From Bacillota bacterium (GTDB lineage Bacteria > Bacillota_E > Symbiobacteriia > Symbiobacteriales > Symbiobacteriaceae), in the NCBI GenBank assembly GCA_003242675.1, contig QGVE01000018.1:1-27329 (forward strand): a stretch of 27,329 bases of DNA. The letters are read 5' to 3'. Of the stretch, positions 15,510-22,280 are shown piece after piece (the stretch's first letter is position 1; each line of letters opens with the position of its first letter). The position numbers were made by a program, and so were the translations under genes. Below the pieces are notes generated by a model that was given only the letters and a program-made list of their open reading frames with translations, did no database searches and was not told where the DNA came from.

Positions 15510-16562
15510 CTATCCCTCCCGATGACGGCTCTCCTCCGCCCGCTTCCACAGGCCGTGCCCCAGCCCGCGCACGTCAAACACCGTGTCCCACACCGCCAGC
15601 AGCAAGAGGAGCTGCAGGCCGATCTGCCCCAGGAGCAGGATCCCGACGGCGAGGATCAGCGCGGCCACGCCCGCCTGCAGCCCGCGCTTCCGCATCCATC
15701 CGTAGGCGACGGCCAGGCCCGCCAGCACCAGGATGAACATGAGCGGCGTAAACACGTTGAGCAGGAGCTTCCCCCACCAGGGCAGGGCCGTCATGTCGCC
15801 CCCGGCGAACAGCGGCGCCAGAAGGGAGACGATCACGTACGCCCAGATGACCCAGACCGGCAGCCGGAACTCGGCAAACGGCGTCGACGGGGGCAGCGGG
15901 TGGCCGAAGCGCGGAAGGATGAGCCGGCAGAGCATGTAGTTGAACCAGCTGCTGAAGGCGCCGGCGAAAAAGAGCGAGGCCGGCAACAGGGTCCAGACGA
16001 GGCCGACCGCGTCCCGGCGGATCAGGTCGGCCATGTTCCGGTACTGCTGCGCCATCTGCGCCTGCGCGGCGGTGGCGGAGCCGCTCGCGGCGGCGGACTC
16101 GATCATCTCCGCCGACTGCTCCATCGTCCGGGCGATCAGCTCGATCTGGCTCTGCACCGCCGGCGTCTCCAGCATGGCGACGAAGGGATCGCGCCCGTCG
16201 AACATGGCCACGCGGGTGACCGCGTAGGTCAGCGCGAACCCGAAGAAGAAGGTGAGCACCGAGGCGAGGCCGATGCTCATCGGCCGCCACTTCCGGCGAA
16301 AGCCCATGCCGAAGACCAGTCCGGGCAGGATGCCGGACGGAATGGCCAGGATGGCGTTGATCACGCCCGTGAACGCCATGGTGAAGAGCGTGGCGGCGGT
16401 CGCCGTCATGGCGGCGATGCGCCCGCCGTACCGGACGTAGGCCAGCACCAGCGGGATCGGCATCAGCACGGAGAGCCCCGGCACCAGGCTGAAGACGACC
16501 GTCATGGCCGCCATGAGTCCGCCGAAGACCAGCCCCTGCAGGCGCGTCGATCGCATGTCCAT
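15510..16562 (-). CDS. DUF2232 (YybS-like) multi-pass membrane protein
   Basis: This 350-residue integral membrane protein has about eight hydrophobic segments, starting with GLVFGGLMAAMTVVFSLVPGLSVLMPIPLVLAYVRYGGR and ending with a strongly leucine-rich helix (LLLGQIGLQLLLLLAVWD). A soluble stretch of roughly 80 residues (about 125-200) separates two membrane blocks. Members of this family (YybS in Bacillus) occur between rpsR and rplI in many Firmicutes; their transport or structural role is not established, although the fold resembles energy-coupling-factor substrate-binding subunits. The ATG has GAGGGAG upstream. It ends two bases before rplI, so the two are cotranscribed. Confidence 0.9.
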   Translation of the reverse strand: MDMRSTRLQGLVFGGLMAAMTVVFSLVPGLSVLMPIPLVLAYVRYGGRIAAMTATAATLFTMAFTGVINAILAIPSGILPGLVFGMGFRRKWRPMSIGLASVLTFFFGFALTYAVTRVAMFDGRDPFVAMLETPAVQSQIELIARTMEQSAEMIESAAASGSATAAQAQMAQQYRNMADLIRRDAVGLVWTLLPASLFFAGAFSSWFNYMLCRLILPRFGHPLPPSTPFAEFRLPVWVIWAYVIVSLLAPLFAGGDMTALPWWGKLLLNVFTPLMFILVLAGLAVAYGWMRKRGLQAGVAALILAVGILLLGQIGLQLLLLLAVWDTVFDVRGLGHGLWKRAEESRHREG

Positions 16563-16604
16563 GCGCTATGCTCCCTCGCGCGAGCGATGATCGGGGATTG
16601 AACA

Positions 16605-16632
16605 GGGGGGCCCGCCCCGTGCGGTGCCCCCC
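16605..16632 (-). other. GC-rich hairpin between rpsR and the DUF2232 gene
   Basis: A 7-bp stem of G/C pairs (16605-16611 with 16626-16632) forms 21 bp after the rpsR stop. The minus-strand sequence after it is TGTTCAATC, a poor T-tract. It could partially attenuate transcription between ribosomal and downstream genes; role uncertain. Confidence 0.4.
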
Positions 16633-16653
16633 TCTTTCCGTTGCGCGGGCCGC

Positions 16654-16884
16654 TTACTCGACGGTAAACGGCAGCAGGGCCATGATGCGGGCCCGCTTGA
16701 TGGCCTTGGTCAGCTGGCGCTGATGGCGGGCGCAGTTGCCCGAGATGCGCCGGGGCAGGATCTTGCCCCGCTCGGTGATGTACCGCTTCAGGCGAGCGGC
16801 ATCCTTGTAGTCCACGTACTCGATCTTGTCCACGCAGAAGCTGCACACGCGGCGCCGCGCGCGCCGGCCACGTTCACGACGCAT
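16654..16884 (-). CDS. rpsR: 30S ribosomal protein S18
   Basis: S18 binds 16S rRNA as a heterodimer with S6 in the platform of the small subunit. The 76-residue product has a basic N-terminus ([12 protein letters not shown]), [53 protein letters not shown] and a short tail. A zinc-binding type arrangement (CSFC, then C and H in SGNCARHQ) is retained. AGGAGG lies 9-10 bases upstream of the ATG. It follows ssb by 21 bp in the classic rpsF-ssb-rpsR operon. Confidence 0.98.
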   Translation of the reverse strand: MRRERGRRARRRVCSFCVDKIEYVDYKDAARLKRYITERGKILPRRISGNCARHQRQLTKAIKRARIMALLPFTVE

Positions 16885-16905
16885 TCGTTCTGTCCTCCTT
16901 TGGTT

Positions 16906-17325
16906 CTAGAAGGGGACATCCTCATCGTCGTCCAGGAGCACCTCGCTGCCCATGCCGTCCTCGCGGGCCACCTCAGGAGCGGCGACCCCGGCCCCGGCAT
17001 GGTCACGGGCGCTGTCCAGGAACCGGACCGTGTTGGCGACGACCTCCGCCTTCTCCCGCCGCTGGCCGTCCTGCGTGGTGTACTGCCGGATCTGCAGCCG
17101 GCCCTGCACGGCCACCAGACGGCCCTTCTGCAGGTAGTTGGCGACGGTCTCGGCCTGCCTTTCCCACACGACGACGTCGATGAAGTCCGTCTCCCTCTCG
17201 CCCTGTTGATTCACGGTGCCGCGGTCCACGGCCAGCCGGATCGTCGCGACCGCCTTGCCCGACGGCGTGTACCGCAGCTCGGGGTCCTTGGTAAGGCGGC
17301 CAATCAAGATGACAGAATTGAGCAC
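16906..17325 (-). CDS. ssb: Single-stranded DNA-binding protein SSB
   Basis: SSB coats single-stranded DNA in replication, repair and recombination. The 139-residue protein has the OB fold (MLNSVILIGRLTKDPELRYTPSGKAVATIRLAVDR, DFIDVVVWERQAETVANYLQKGRLVAVQGRLQ) and a short flexible linker ending in the acidic tip DDDEDVPF that recruits partner proteins. The GTG at 17323-17325 follows a GGGGGTAAGGA ribosome-binding site, 21 bp after rpsF. The linker is shorter than in most SSBs of about 170 residues. Confidence 0.98.
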   Translation of the reverse strand: MLNSVILIGRLTKDPELRYTPSGKAVATIRLAVDRGTVNQQGERETDFIDVVVWERQAETVANYLQKGRLVAVQGRLQIRQYTTQDGQRREKAEVVANTVRFLDSARDHAGAGVAAPEVAREDGMGSEVLLDDDEDVPF

Positions 17326-17346
17326 ATCCTTACCCCCTCATGTCCC

Positions 17347-17637
17347 CTACTCCCAGGGGCGGACGATCAGGAACCGGACGACCTCGTCGGTGATCTTCAG
17401 GACGCGGTTCAGCTCGTTCGCGGTCCGGGGCTCGCCGGTGAAGTTGAAGACCGAGTAGTAGCCCTCCCGCAGATGCTTGATCTCGTACGCGAGCCGCTGC
17501 TTCTTCCACGCATCCTGGCTCTCGACCGTCCCGCCGTTGCTGGTAATCAGCTCGGCGATCTTGTCCGACAGGGCCTGAAGCCCCGCCTCATCCAGATCCG
17601 GCCGGGCGATCACCATCATCTCGTACTTCCGTACCAC
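17347..17637 (-). CDS. rpsF: 30S ribosomal protein S6
   Basis: S6 assembles with S18 on the 30S platform. The 96-residue protein matches throughout (VRKYEMMVIARPDLDEAGLQALSDKI, WGKQRLAYEI-type segment WKKQRLAYEIKHLREGYYSVFNF, LNRVLKITDEVVRFLIVRP). The GTG at 17635-17637 is chosen because GGAGGAGGTG is five bases upstream and the product begins at the conserved RKYE; an in-frame extension to 17772 would cross the regulatory leader. It heads the rpsF-ssb-rpsR-DUF2232-rplI-lonC-dnaB run, and its ribosome-binding site is part of a predicted RNA stem (17648-17710). Confidence 0.98.
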   Translation of the reverse strand: MVRKYEMMVIARPDLDEAGLQALSDKIAELITSNGGTVESQDAWKKQRLAYEIKHLREGYYSVFNFTGEPRTANELNRVLKITDEVVRFLIVRPWE

Positions 17638-17647
17638 GGCGACACCT

Positions 17648-17710
17648 CCTCCCTGTGGACTGATGGCTCCACTTCCGGTGGAGCAGGGAGGCAGCAGCCC
17701 TGAAGGCTGC
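17648..17710 (-). promoter_or_regulatory. rpsF mRNA leader that sequesters its RBS (candidate S6:S18 autoregulatory element)
   Basis: In the minus-strand transcript CCTCCCTG (17684-17691) can pair over eight bases with CAGGGAGG (17648-17655), which is part of the rpsF ribosome-binding site. That stem encloses a hairpin CTCCAC-CGGAA-GTGGAG (67-72 with 78-83 in the 17600s) and an unpaired stretch on one side. A further 6-bp hairpin lies at 17694-17710. An S6:S18-binding leader with a conserved CCG is known upstream of rpsF in many bacteria; a CCG occurs here at the hairpin tip. The pairing is seen; the identity is inference. Confidence 0.5.
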
Positions 17711-17747
17711 GCCTGGGAATGGCACGACCTGCGTGCGCATCCAGCAT

Positions 17748-17756
17748 AATATAACA
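17748..17756 (-). promoter_or_regulatory. Extended -10 promoter upstream of rpsF
   Basis: Minus-strand TGT-TATATT (hexamer 17748-17753) is an extended -10 element about 110 bp upstream of the rpsF start, in an AT-rich island of otherwise very GC-rich sequence. I see no good -35. It would produce a leader containing the RBS-sequestering structure. Confidence 0.5.
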
Positions 17757-17791
17757 CGCGCGGACAGGCCACGCAAGCGCCCGCCCGCGCC

Positions 17792-18004
17792 TTACTCCTG
17801 CTGCTGCTCCAGCTGATCCTTCGGGAACCGCTCCCGGACTGCCTTCTCGAACTTGGGCCGCGGGATCATCACCCGGTGCCCGCACCCGAGGCACCGGAGC
17901 CCGAAATCGACGCCCGTCCGGTAGATCTCCCACCGGTTCGACCCGCACGGGTGCGGCTTCTTCAGCCGCACCTGGTCGCCAACCTCGTACTTCACCCATT
18001 CCAC
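17792..18004 (-). CDS. DUF951 family protein (YyzM-like), possible zinc/nucleic-acid-binding
   Basis: This 70-residue protein is a DUF951 member: YEVGDQVRLKKPHPCGSNRWEIYRTGVDFGLRCLGCGHRVMIPRPKFEKAV is the family signature. Three cysteines (PHPCG and CLGC) with a nearby histidine suggest a small zinc-ribbon-like or SH3-like module. Function is not established. The GTG at 18002-18004 has GGAGGAGG ten bases upstream, inside the 3' end of cvpA, with which it overlaps by 13 bp, so it is translated from the same mRNA. Bacillus keeps the homologue (yyzM) in the same rpsF-spo0J interval. Confidence 0.9.
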   Translation of the reverse strand: MEWVKYEVGDQVRLKKPHPCGSNRWEIYRTGVDFGLRCLGCGHRVMIPRPKFEKAVRERFPKDQLEQQQE

Positions 18005-18696
18005 AGCCGCAACCCTCCTCCGATGACCAGCCGGCGGATCCACTCGAACGCCTCGACCAGGTAGGGCGGCGTGACCGACTGGCTGACCATCTCGCCGAGG
18101 CCCGGAACGCCCAGCACCGACAGCGCCGGCACGACCCACACCAGGATCAGCGTCAGCGCGAGCACGGCCACCGCTCCCAGGGCCGCGGCCCCGAGCAGCC
18201 GGTCCGACAGGCCCACGATGGGCAGGTGCTCCACCACGCCGGCGAACAGGCTCCCCACCCAGCGCAGGGCCGCGGTGAGGAGGACGACCAGCAGGATGAA
18301 GCACAGGGCCGCGACGGCCGTCTCCGCCATCTGCCGGGCGGCCAGCTCCAGCGCCGGCCCCTGGCCCGACTCCGCAGCGGCGCGGGCGACGTCCTGCAGG
18401 AAGGCCGCCCTGTAGGGCTCGGGCAGCGCCACCTGATCCAGCGACGGGGACAGGGGCTCGCCCCTCAGGGCGGAGCGGTCGAGGATCCCCTCGGCCACCC
18501 GGGCCGAAACGTCCCAGGTGCGGTCCAGCCAGTCCGCGGCCGGGCCCGTGAGGCGGCCGGCGATCATCACCGCCAGCAGGAACGAAAGGAAGCCCAGGAG
18601 CACCCGCACGATGCCCCGCGTCCACCCGGTGCCCAGGGCCAGGAGCAGGACGCCGACGACGGCCCAGTCCAGGGGAGTCAGCGCACTCAGGTCCAT
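17992..18696 (-). CDS. CvpA-family membrane protein
   Basis: CvpA-family proteins are small multi-pass inner-membrane proteins linked in E. coli to colicin V production and envelope stress tolerance. The 234-residue product starts with the typical LTPLDWAVVGVLLLALGTGWTRGIVRVLLGFLSFLLA (first two helices), has a soluble middle (about 50-120), and two further hydrophobic blocks (AALCFILLVVLLTAALRWVGSL and AAALGAVAVLALTLILVWVV). GGAGGTGGAGAGG precedes the ATG. It overlaps the DUF951 gene by 13 bp. Specific function in Firmicutes is unknown. Confidence 0.82.
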   Translation of the reverse strand: MDLSALTPLDWAVVGVLLLALGTGWTRGIVRVLLGFLSFLLAVMIAGRLTGPAADWLDRTWDVSARVAEGILDRSALRGEPLSPSLDQVALPEPYRAAFLQDVARAAAESGQGPALELAARQMAETAVAALCFILLVVLLTAALRWVGSLFAGVVEHLPIVGLSDRLLGAAALGAVAVLALTLILVWVVPALSVLGVPGLGEMVSQSVTPPYLVEAFEWIRRLVIGGGLRLWNG

Positions 18697-18739
18697 AACC
18701 TCTCCACCTCCGCGCCGCCGGGCCGGGCGGCGCCCGGAC

Positions 18740-19285
18740 TCAGACGATGAAAGCCCATCCCAGGGCGGCCAGGGCGAGCAGGACGGCGCCCGGCAGGCAG
18801 CCGAGGCGGCGCTTCACGCTGCCCTTGAGCTGGGCCATGTCCCGGTCCGCCTGCTCCCGCACCTGCAGGCGCTTCAGCTGCTGCGCTTTCTTGATGGCCT
18901 CCACGGCCTCGTAAATCTTGCCGAGCCGCTTGTAGGCGGCGTGCAGGTTTTCGTAAAACGTGGGGTTGCTGGGGTCCAGCTCGACGGCCTTCTTGTACTT
19001 CTCCAGGGCGGCCTCGTAGGCCCCCCGGGTGTAGTCCACGTTCCCGAGGTTGCTGTACGCCTGGGGGAGCTTCGGATCCAGCTCGATCGCGCGCCTCAGG
19101 TGGGCCTCCGCGGCATCCAGGTCCCCGAGCTGGGCCAGGATGGCCCCGGTGCGGCTGTGGGCCCAGGCGACGGTGTCATCCTCGGCCAGGACCCGCCGGT
19201 AGAGCTCCAGCGCCTCCTCCAGCTTGCCCCGGGCGTACAGGGCGTCTGCCTCCTTCAGTATCGCTGACCGCTCCTCGTGTTCCAT
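18740..19285 (-). CDS. Tail-anchored TPR protein
   Basis: The 181-residue product consists of tandem tetratricopeptide repeats (for example AILKEADALYARGKLEEALELYRRVLAED, AHSRTGAILAQLGDLDAAEAHLRRAIELDP, AYSNLGNVDYTRGAYEAALEKYKKAVELDP, FYENLHAAYKRLGKIYEAVEAIKKAQQL), then a basic helix and a C-terminal hydrophobic segment (LPGAVLLALAALGWAFIV). It is probably a membrane-tethered scaffold facing the cytoplasm. The ATG at 19283-19285 has AGGAGGCGC upstream; an extension to 19414 overlaps the yyaC start and is rejected. I cannot name its partner. It lies 43 bp upstream of cvpA and is divergent from yyaC. Confidence 0.85.
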   Translation of the reverse strand: MEHEERSAILKEADALYARGKLEEALELYRRVLAEDDTVAWAHSRTGAILAQLGDLDAAEAHLRRAIELDPKLPQAYSNLGNVDYTRGAYEAALEKYKKAVELDPSNPTFYENLHAAYKRLGKIYEAVEAIKKAQQLKRLQVREQADRDMAQLKGSVKRRLGCLPGAVLLALAALGWAFIV

Positions 19286-19386
19286 AAGCGCCTCCTGTGG
19301 CCGCTGGCTGCACATAGGCCGCCAGGGATTGCCGTATACTTCCCTGTACCACGGTCCCCGGGGGACCGGAGTCGGAGGGAAAGGCC
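19286..19386. promoter_or_regulatory. Divergent intergenic region TPR gene / yyaC
   Basis: This 101-bp gap must hold promoters for both directions. On the plus strand GTATACT (19333 onward) could be a -10, but there is no convincing -35. A 15-bp palindrome GGTCCCCGGGGGACC (about 19354-19368) lies in the yyaC leader and could be an operator or hairpin. Homologues of yyaC are forespore-expressed, but I cannot see a clean sigma-F or sigma-G promoter. Confidence 0.4.
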
Positions 19387-20004
19387 TTGGCTGATGGCAG
19401 CAACCTGTCCGCACGGCGCACAGCCTCCCCGACCGGGGAGACGCGCATCCATATGGACGACGCGGCCGCCCCGTCGGTGATTGCGGCGGCGGTGGAGCGG
19501 TGCGCCGCCGGACTGATCCACCGGTGCGACGGCCTCGTGGCCCTGTGCATCGGGACCGACCGCTCCATCGGCGACGCCCTGGGGCCGCTGGTGGGAAGCC
19601 GGCTGCAGGGGTCCGTGCCGGACGGCGTCACGGTGCTGGGCACCCTGGACAAGCCCGTCCACGCCGGGAATCTGGCCGATGCGCTGGCCTGGGTGGAGCG
19701 CACGTTCCGGCGCCCCCTCGTGCTGGCCGTGGACGCCTGCCTGGGTCGGGCCGAGTCGGTCGGCTACCTGGCCGTCGGCCCCGGCAGCCTGCGCCCGGGC
19801 GCCGGTGTGAGCAAGTCGCTGCCGCCCGCGGGCGACCTCTACCTCACCGGCGTGGTGAACGTGGGGGGATTCATGGAGTACTTCGTCCTGCAGAACACCC
19901 GGCTCAGCCTGGTCATGCGCATGGCCCAGGTAGCCGCCGCCGGGCTGGAGCAGGGCCTGCGGGCCTTGCACGGGCGCCGGGCGCAGAGCGAAGCGGAGCA
20001 TTGA
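19387..20004 (+). CDS. yyaC: YyaC-like sporulation protein (DUF1256, GPR-protease fold)
   Basis: YyaC belongs to the DUF1256 family, related in fold to the germination protease GPR and hydrogenase-maturation proteases, and is restricted to endospore formers; its substrate is not known. The 205-residue product contains the hallmark stretches LVALCIGTDRSIGDALGPLVG, VTVLGTLDKPVHAGNLADAL, LVLAVDACLGRAESVGYLAVGPGSLRPGAGVSKSLPPAGDL and TGVVNVGGFMEYFVLQNTRLSLVMRMA. Conserved acidic residues in GTDRSIGD and AVDACLG sit where proteases of this fold bind metal. The TTG start has GGAGGG seven bases upstream; homologues suggest the first ~30 residues are variable. It is the only plus-strand gene here and is convergent with the bactofilin gene. 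In Bacillus it adjoins spo0J (parB). Confidence 0.93.
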   Translation: MADGSNLSARRTASPTGETRIHMDDAAAPSVIAAAVERCAAGLIHRCDGLVALCIGTDRSIGDALGPLVGSRLQGSVPDGVTVLGTLDKPVHAGNLADALAWVERTFRRPLVLAVDACLGRAESVGYLAVGPGSLRPGAGVSKSLPPAGDLYLTGVVNVGGFMEYFVLQNTRLSLVMRMAQVAAAGLEQGLRALHGRRAQSEAEH

Positions 20005-20011
20005 CGGAAGC

Positions 20012-20037
20012 GCCCGTCCTGCTGGCACAGGGCGGGC
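20012..20037. terminator. Convergent (bidirectional) terminator hairpin between yyaC and the bactofilin gene
   Basis: A 10-bp stem (20012-20021 with 20028-20037, one G-U pair, six-base loop) starts seven bases after yyaC and ends 12 bases before the bactofilin stop. T-runs are weak on both sides, but position between convergent genes supports a shared terminator. Confidence 0.6.
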
Positions 20038-20049
20038 GGCTTGTCGCGT

Positions 20050-20463
20050 TCAGTAGCCCTGAGAAGCCTCGCTCTCGGCCGGCTCCTGGCCGTCCGCCTC
20101 GGACATCAGGCTGCGGCCGTAGAAACGGGCCCCCTCGTGGATGACCAGTTGCGCGCAGCGCACATCCCCGTGGAGGCTGGAGCCGGGCAGGAGCTCGACC
20201 TTCCCCGCCACCACAACGTCGCCGTGGATCTCGCCGGCCGTCGCCAGGTTGCGCGCCCGGACGGTCGCCTGGATGTGGCCCTTGGGCCCGATGATCAGGT
20301 CCCCTTCGTGCTCGATCGCGCCCTCCAGGAACCCGTCCACGCGGACGACGCCGGAAGACTGGATCGTCCCGCGGATCCGGGTCCCCTCGCCGATCAGCGT
20401 GTCAATCTTGCCGTGGGACGGGGTTTGCGCTGCGCTGCTCTTGCGACTGCCGAACACGCTCAT
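20050..20463 (-). CDS. Bactofilin-family polymer protein
   Basis: Bactofilins form nucleotide-independent beta-helical filaments that position cell-wall enzymes. The 137-residue protein has a short variable N-terminus (MSVFGSRKSSAAQTPSHGK), a right-handed beta-helix core (TLIGEGTRIRGTIQSSGVVRVDGFLEGAIEHEGDLIIGPKGHIQATVRARNLATAGEIHGDVVVAGKVELLPGSSLHGDVRCAQLVIHEGARFYG) and an acidic tail. The ATG at 20461-20463 overlaps the stop of the upstream M23 gene (ATGA), which fixes the start and indicates coupled translation. Pairing of bactofilin and M23 peptidase genes recurs in many bacteria and usually reflects a functional partnership. Confidence 0.93.
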   Translation of the reverse strand: MSVFGSRKSSAAQTPSHGKIDTLIGEGTRIRGTIQSSGVVRVDGFLEGAIEHEGDLIIGPKGHIQATVRARNLATAGEIHGDVVVAGKVELLPGSSLHGDVRCAQLVIHEGARFYGRSLMSEADGQEPAESEASQGY

Positions 20464-21530
20464 TCCCCCGGTTGCAGTGCTAGGTACGGCTCGGGATCGA
20501 CGGGCACGCCGTTCAGCAGCACTTCGTAGTGCAGGTGCGGCCCGGTGCTCAGGCCGCTGCTGCCGACCCACCCGATGAGGTCGCCCCGCGCCACCTCCTG
20601 CCAGACGGATACGTTCCAGTCCTGGAGGTGGGCGTAGAGCGTCCGGTAGCCGTAGCCGTGGTCGATGATCACACTCCAGCCGTAGCCGCCTTCCAGCCAG
20701 CCGGCGTGGACGACCGTCCCCGCCCCGGTGGCGTAGACCGGGGTCCCGTAATCCTGGCCGAGGTCGATGCCGTCGTGGAACCGCCAGCCGCCGCCGAAGG
20801 GGCTCCAGCGGTACCCGAAGCGATCGGTGATCTCGGCGCCGTAGATCGGCCAGCCGGAAGGCCGGTGCGCCAAGTAGTCCAGCTTGGCCGCCAGCTGGTC
20901 GCGCCCCTCAGCCAGGCTCTTGGCCGAGGCGCGCAGCTCGGCCAGTTGGCCCGCGAGTCGGGCCCGCAGCGCCTGAGCGGTTTCCCGGCTGGAGTCCATC
21001 GAGTCGGGCAGGCGCCCCAGCTTCAGGTCCATCGCCAGGGTGTTGCGCTTGCCCAACACGAAGGGACCGACGTCCTCCGGCAGAATGCTGGCCAGGGTCA
21101 GTCCCGGCACCTGCTGCGCGTAGCTGGTTTCCGACCCGCCGCGCGGCGCCTCTGCTCCGGATGTGCGACGGGAGGAGGCGGAACGGGAGGGAAGGACCTC
21201 CTCCCCCTCCGTCATGTCCGCCAGGTCGCGCTGCAGCTGCCGGATCTCCTGCAGTTCCTGCTCAACCTGCTCGAACGTCGTCCGCATCCGCTCCAGCTCT
21301 TCCTGCTGCAGCCGCGCCTGCTGCTTCAGCGACTCCATCTTTGCGAGCTCCGCCCGAAGGCGGGCGGCTTCCAGCTGGAAGAACCGCAGACCAAAGGCGA
21401 GCGCAGCCACCCCCGCAACGATCAGGACCAGGCCTGCCGCCAGCAGGGCCGGGTAAATGAAAAAGGTGTAGCTACGTCTGTCGGCGGATGGCACGACGAT
21501 GAGCTGCACTCGTCCTGCCCGACGCGGCAC
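20460..21530 (-). CDS. Membrane-anchored M23 metallopeptidase with coiled coil
   Basis: This 356-residue protein should act on peptidoglycan outside the membrane. It has a cytoplasmic VQLIVVPSADRRSYTF segment, one membrane helix (about 24-47), a coiled coil rich in E/Q/L (about 50-105), a variable linker and a C-terminal M23 domain (about 228-350). Zinc ligands are visible: H252 and D256 in FHDGIDLG, H301 in YAHL, and H332/H334 in GPHLHYEV. This layout matches wall endopeptidases that partner bactofilins. The start could be GTG 21528-21530 or GTG 21507-21509; neither ribosome-binding site is strong. It overlaps the bactofilin gene by four bases. It is distinct from the LysM/G5/M23 protein at 7610-8923. 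Confidence 0.92.
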   Translation of the reverse strand: MPRRAGRVQLIVVPSADRRSYTFFIYPALLAAGLVLIVAGVAALAFGLRFFQLEAARLRAELAKMESLKQQARLQQEELERMRTTFEQVEQELQEIRQLQRDLADMTEGEEVLPSRSASSRRTSGAEAPRGGSETSYAQQVPGLTLASILPEDVGPFVLGKRNTLAMDLKLGRLPDSMDSSRETAQALRARLAGQLAELRASAKSLAEGRDQLAAKLDYLAHRPSGWPIYGAEITDRFGYRWSPFGGGWRFHDGIDLGQDYGTPVYATGAGTVVHAGWLEGGYGWSVIIDHGYGYRTLYAHLQDWNVSVWQEVARGDLIGWVGSSGLSTGPHLHYEVLLNGVPVDPEPYLALQPGE

Positions 21531-21651
21531 CCGGTTTCGCTCCCTTCAGACTCCCTTCCCGTTCAGGCTCCAGGCCGAACTTTGGGCAGACAGACATTAT
21601 GGAATTCCACCCCTCCGCAGCCGTTTCCTTCCCGCGGCGGGGTGACCGCTG

Positions 21652-22155
21652 CTACACTTTTCTGTTGCTTATCCCGCGGGCGAGCTCGATCGCCTGCTTC
21701 TCCTCGTCGGTCAGCACGTAGCTGGAGGCCCCGCCGAGGATGGGCTTGGCGTAGGTGCGGCACTCCGACCGGCCGTAGAGCGAGGTCACCACCACGCCGT
21801 TGTCCTGCCCGTCGAGGATGGCGCAGGAGAAGCTGAGGTCCGCGCCCACGTCGGGGAAGGCGCTGTACCGCACGATGCCGACCCGCTGCAGGTATTTCTG
21901 GGAAGCGTTCTCCAGCGCGGTCAGGCGGCGGCGGATGGCCTCCTGCTCCGCCTGCAGCTCGGCGGTGGCCTCCTGCTGCTGGATGAGCAGGTCCTCGAGG
22001 TTGGCGTGGATGTTGCCCTTCAGCAGGCTCCGGTAGCGCCGCAGGAGGACGGACTGGCGCACCAGCACGATGAGCATGATGATGATGGCCAGGATGCAGA
22101 AGCCGAGCGCGGTGAACGCCACGAGCAAGGGGTCCTGCTGGAAAAGGAATGCCAC
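21652..22155 (-). CDS. DUF4446 membrane protein, parB-neighbourhood family
   Basis: The 167-residue product has one N-terminal membrane helix (about 8-32, LLVAFTALGFCILAIIIMLIVLV), a coiled-coil stretch (about 50-85, LLIQQQEATAELQAEQEAIRRRLTALE) and a C-terminal domain RVGIVRYSAFPDVGADLSFSCAILDGQDNGVVVTSLYGRSECRTYAKPILGG, the DUF4446 signature. Its function is unknown; the family is common beside parAB in Firmicutes. The GTG at 22153-22155 has GGGAGG about nine bases upstream. A longer frame reaching 22281 is rejected because its first residues (MFHVEH) are a translation of the first parS palindrome. Confidence 0.88.
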   Translation of the reverse strand: MAFLFQQDPLLVAFTALGFCILAIIIMLIVLVRQSVLLRRYRSLLKGNIHANLEDLLIQQQEATAELQAEQEAIRRRLTALENASQKYLQRVGIVRYSAFPDVGADLSFSCAILDGQDNGVVVTSLYGRSECRTYAKPILGGASSYVLTDEEKQAIELARGISNRKV

Positions 22156-22193
22156 CGGGAAGGCCTCCCTGTTGTTGACAGTATCCGGACAAT

Positions 22194-22215
22194 CCGGGAG
22201 CACGTGGGCTCCCGG
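22194..22215 (-). other. Palindromic hairpin in the leader of the DUF4446 gene
   Basis: An 8-bp GC stem (22194-22201 with 22208-22215) surrounds a six-base loop. It contains CACGTG, the core of the neighbouring palindromes, but matches the parS-type consensus at only about half of its positions, so I do not count it as a site. No T-tract follows. It could be a weak terminator of the upstream operon or an mRNA structure. Confidence 0.4.
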
Positions 22216-22280
22216 GTCGGTGAATGTCGGCAAGCGCTGACTTGGCAGCTGGGCTCGGCCTGCGTGTTCCACGTGGAACA

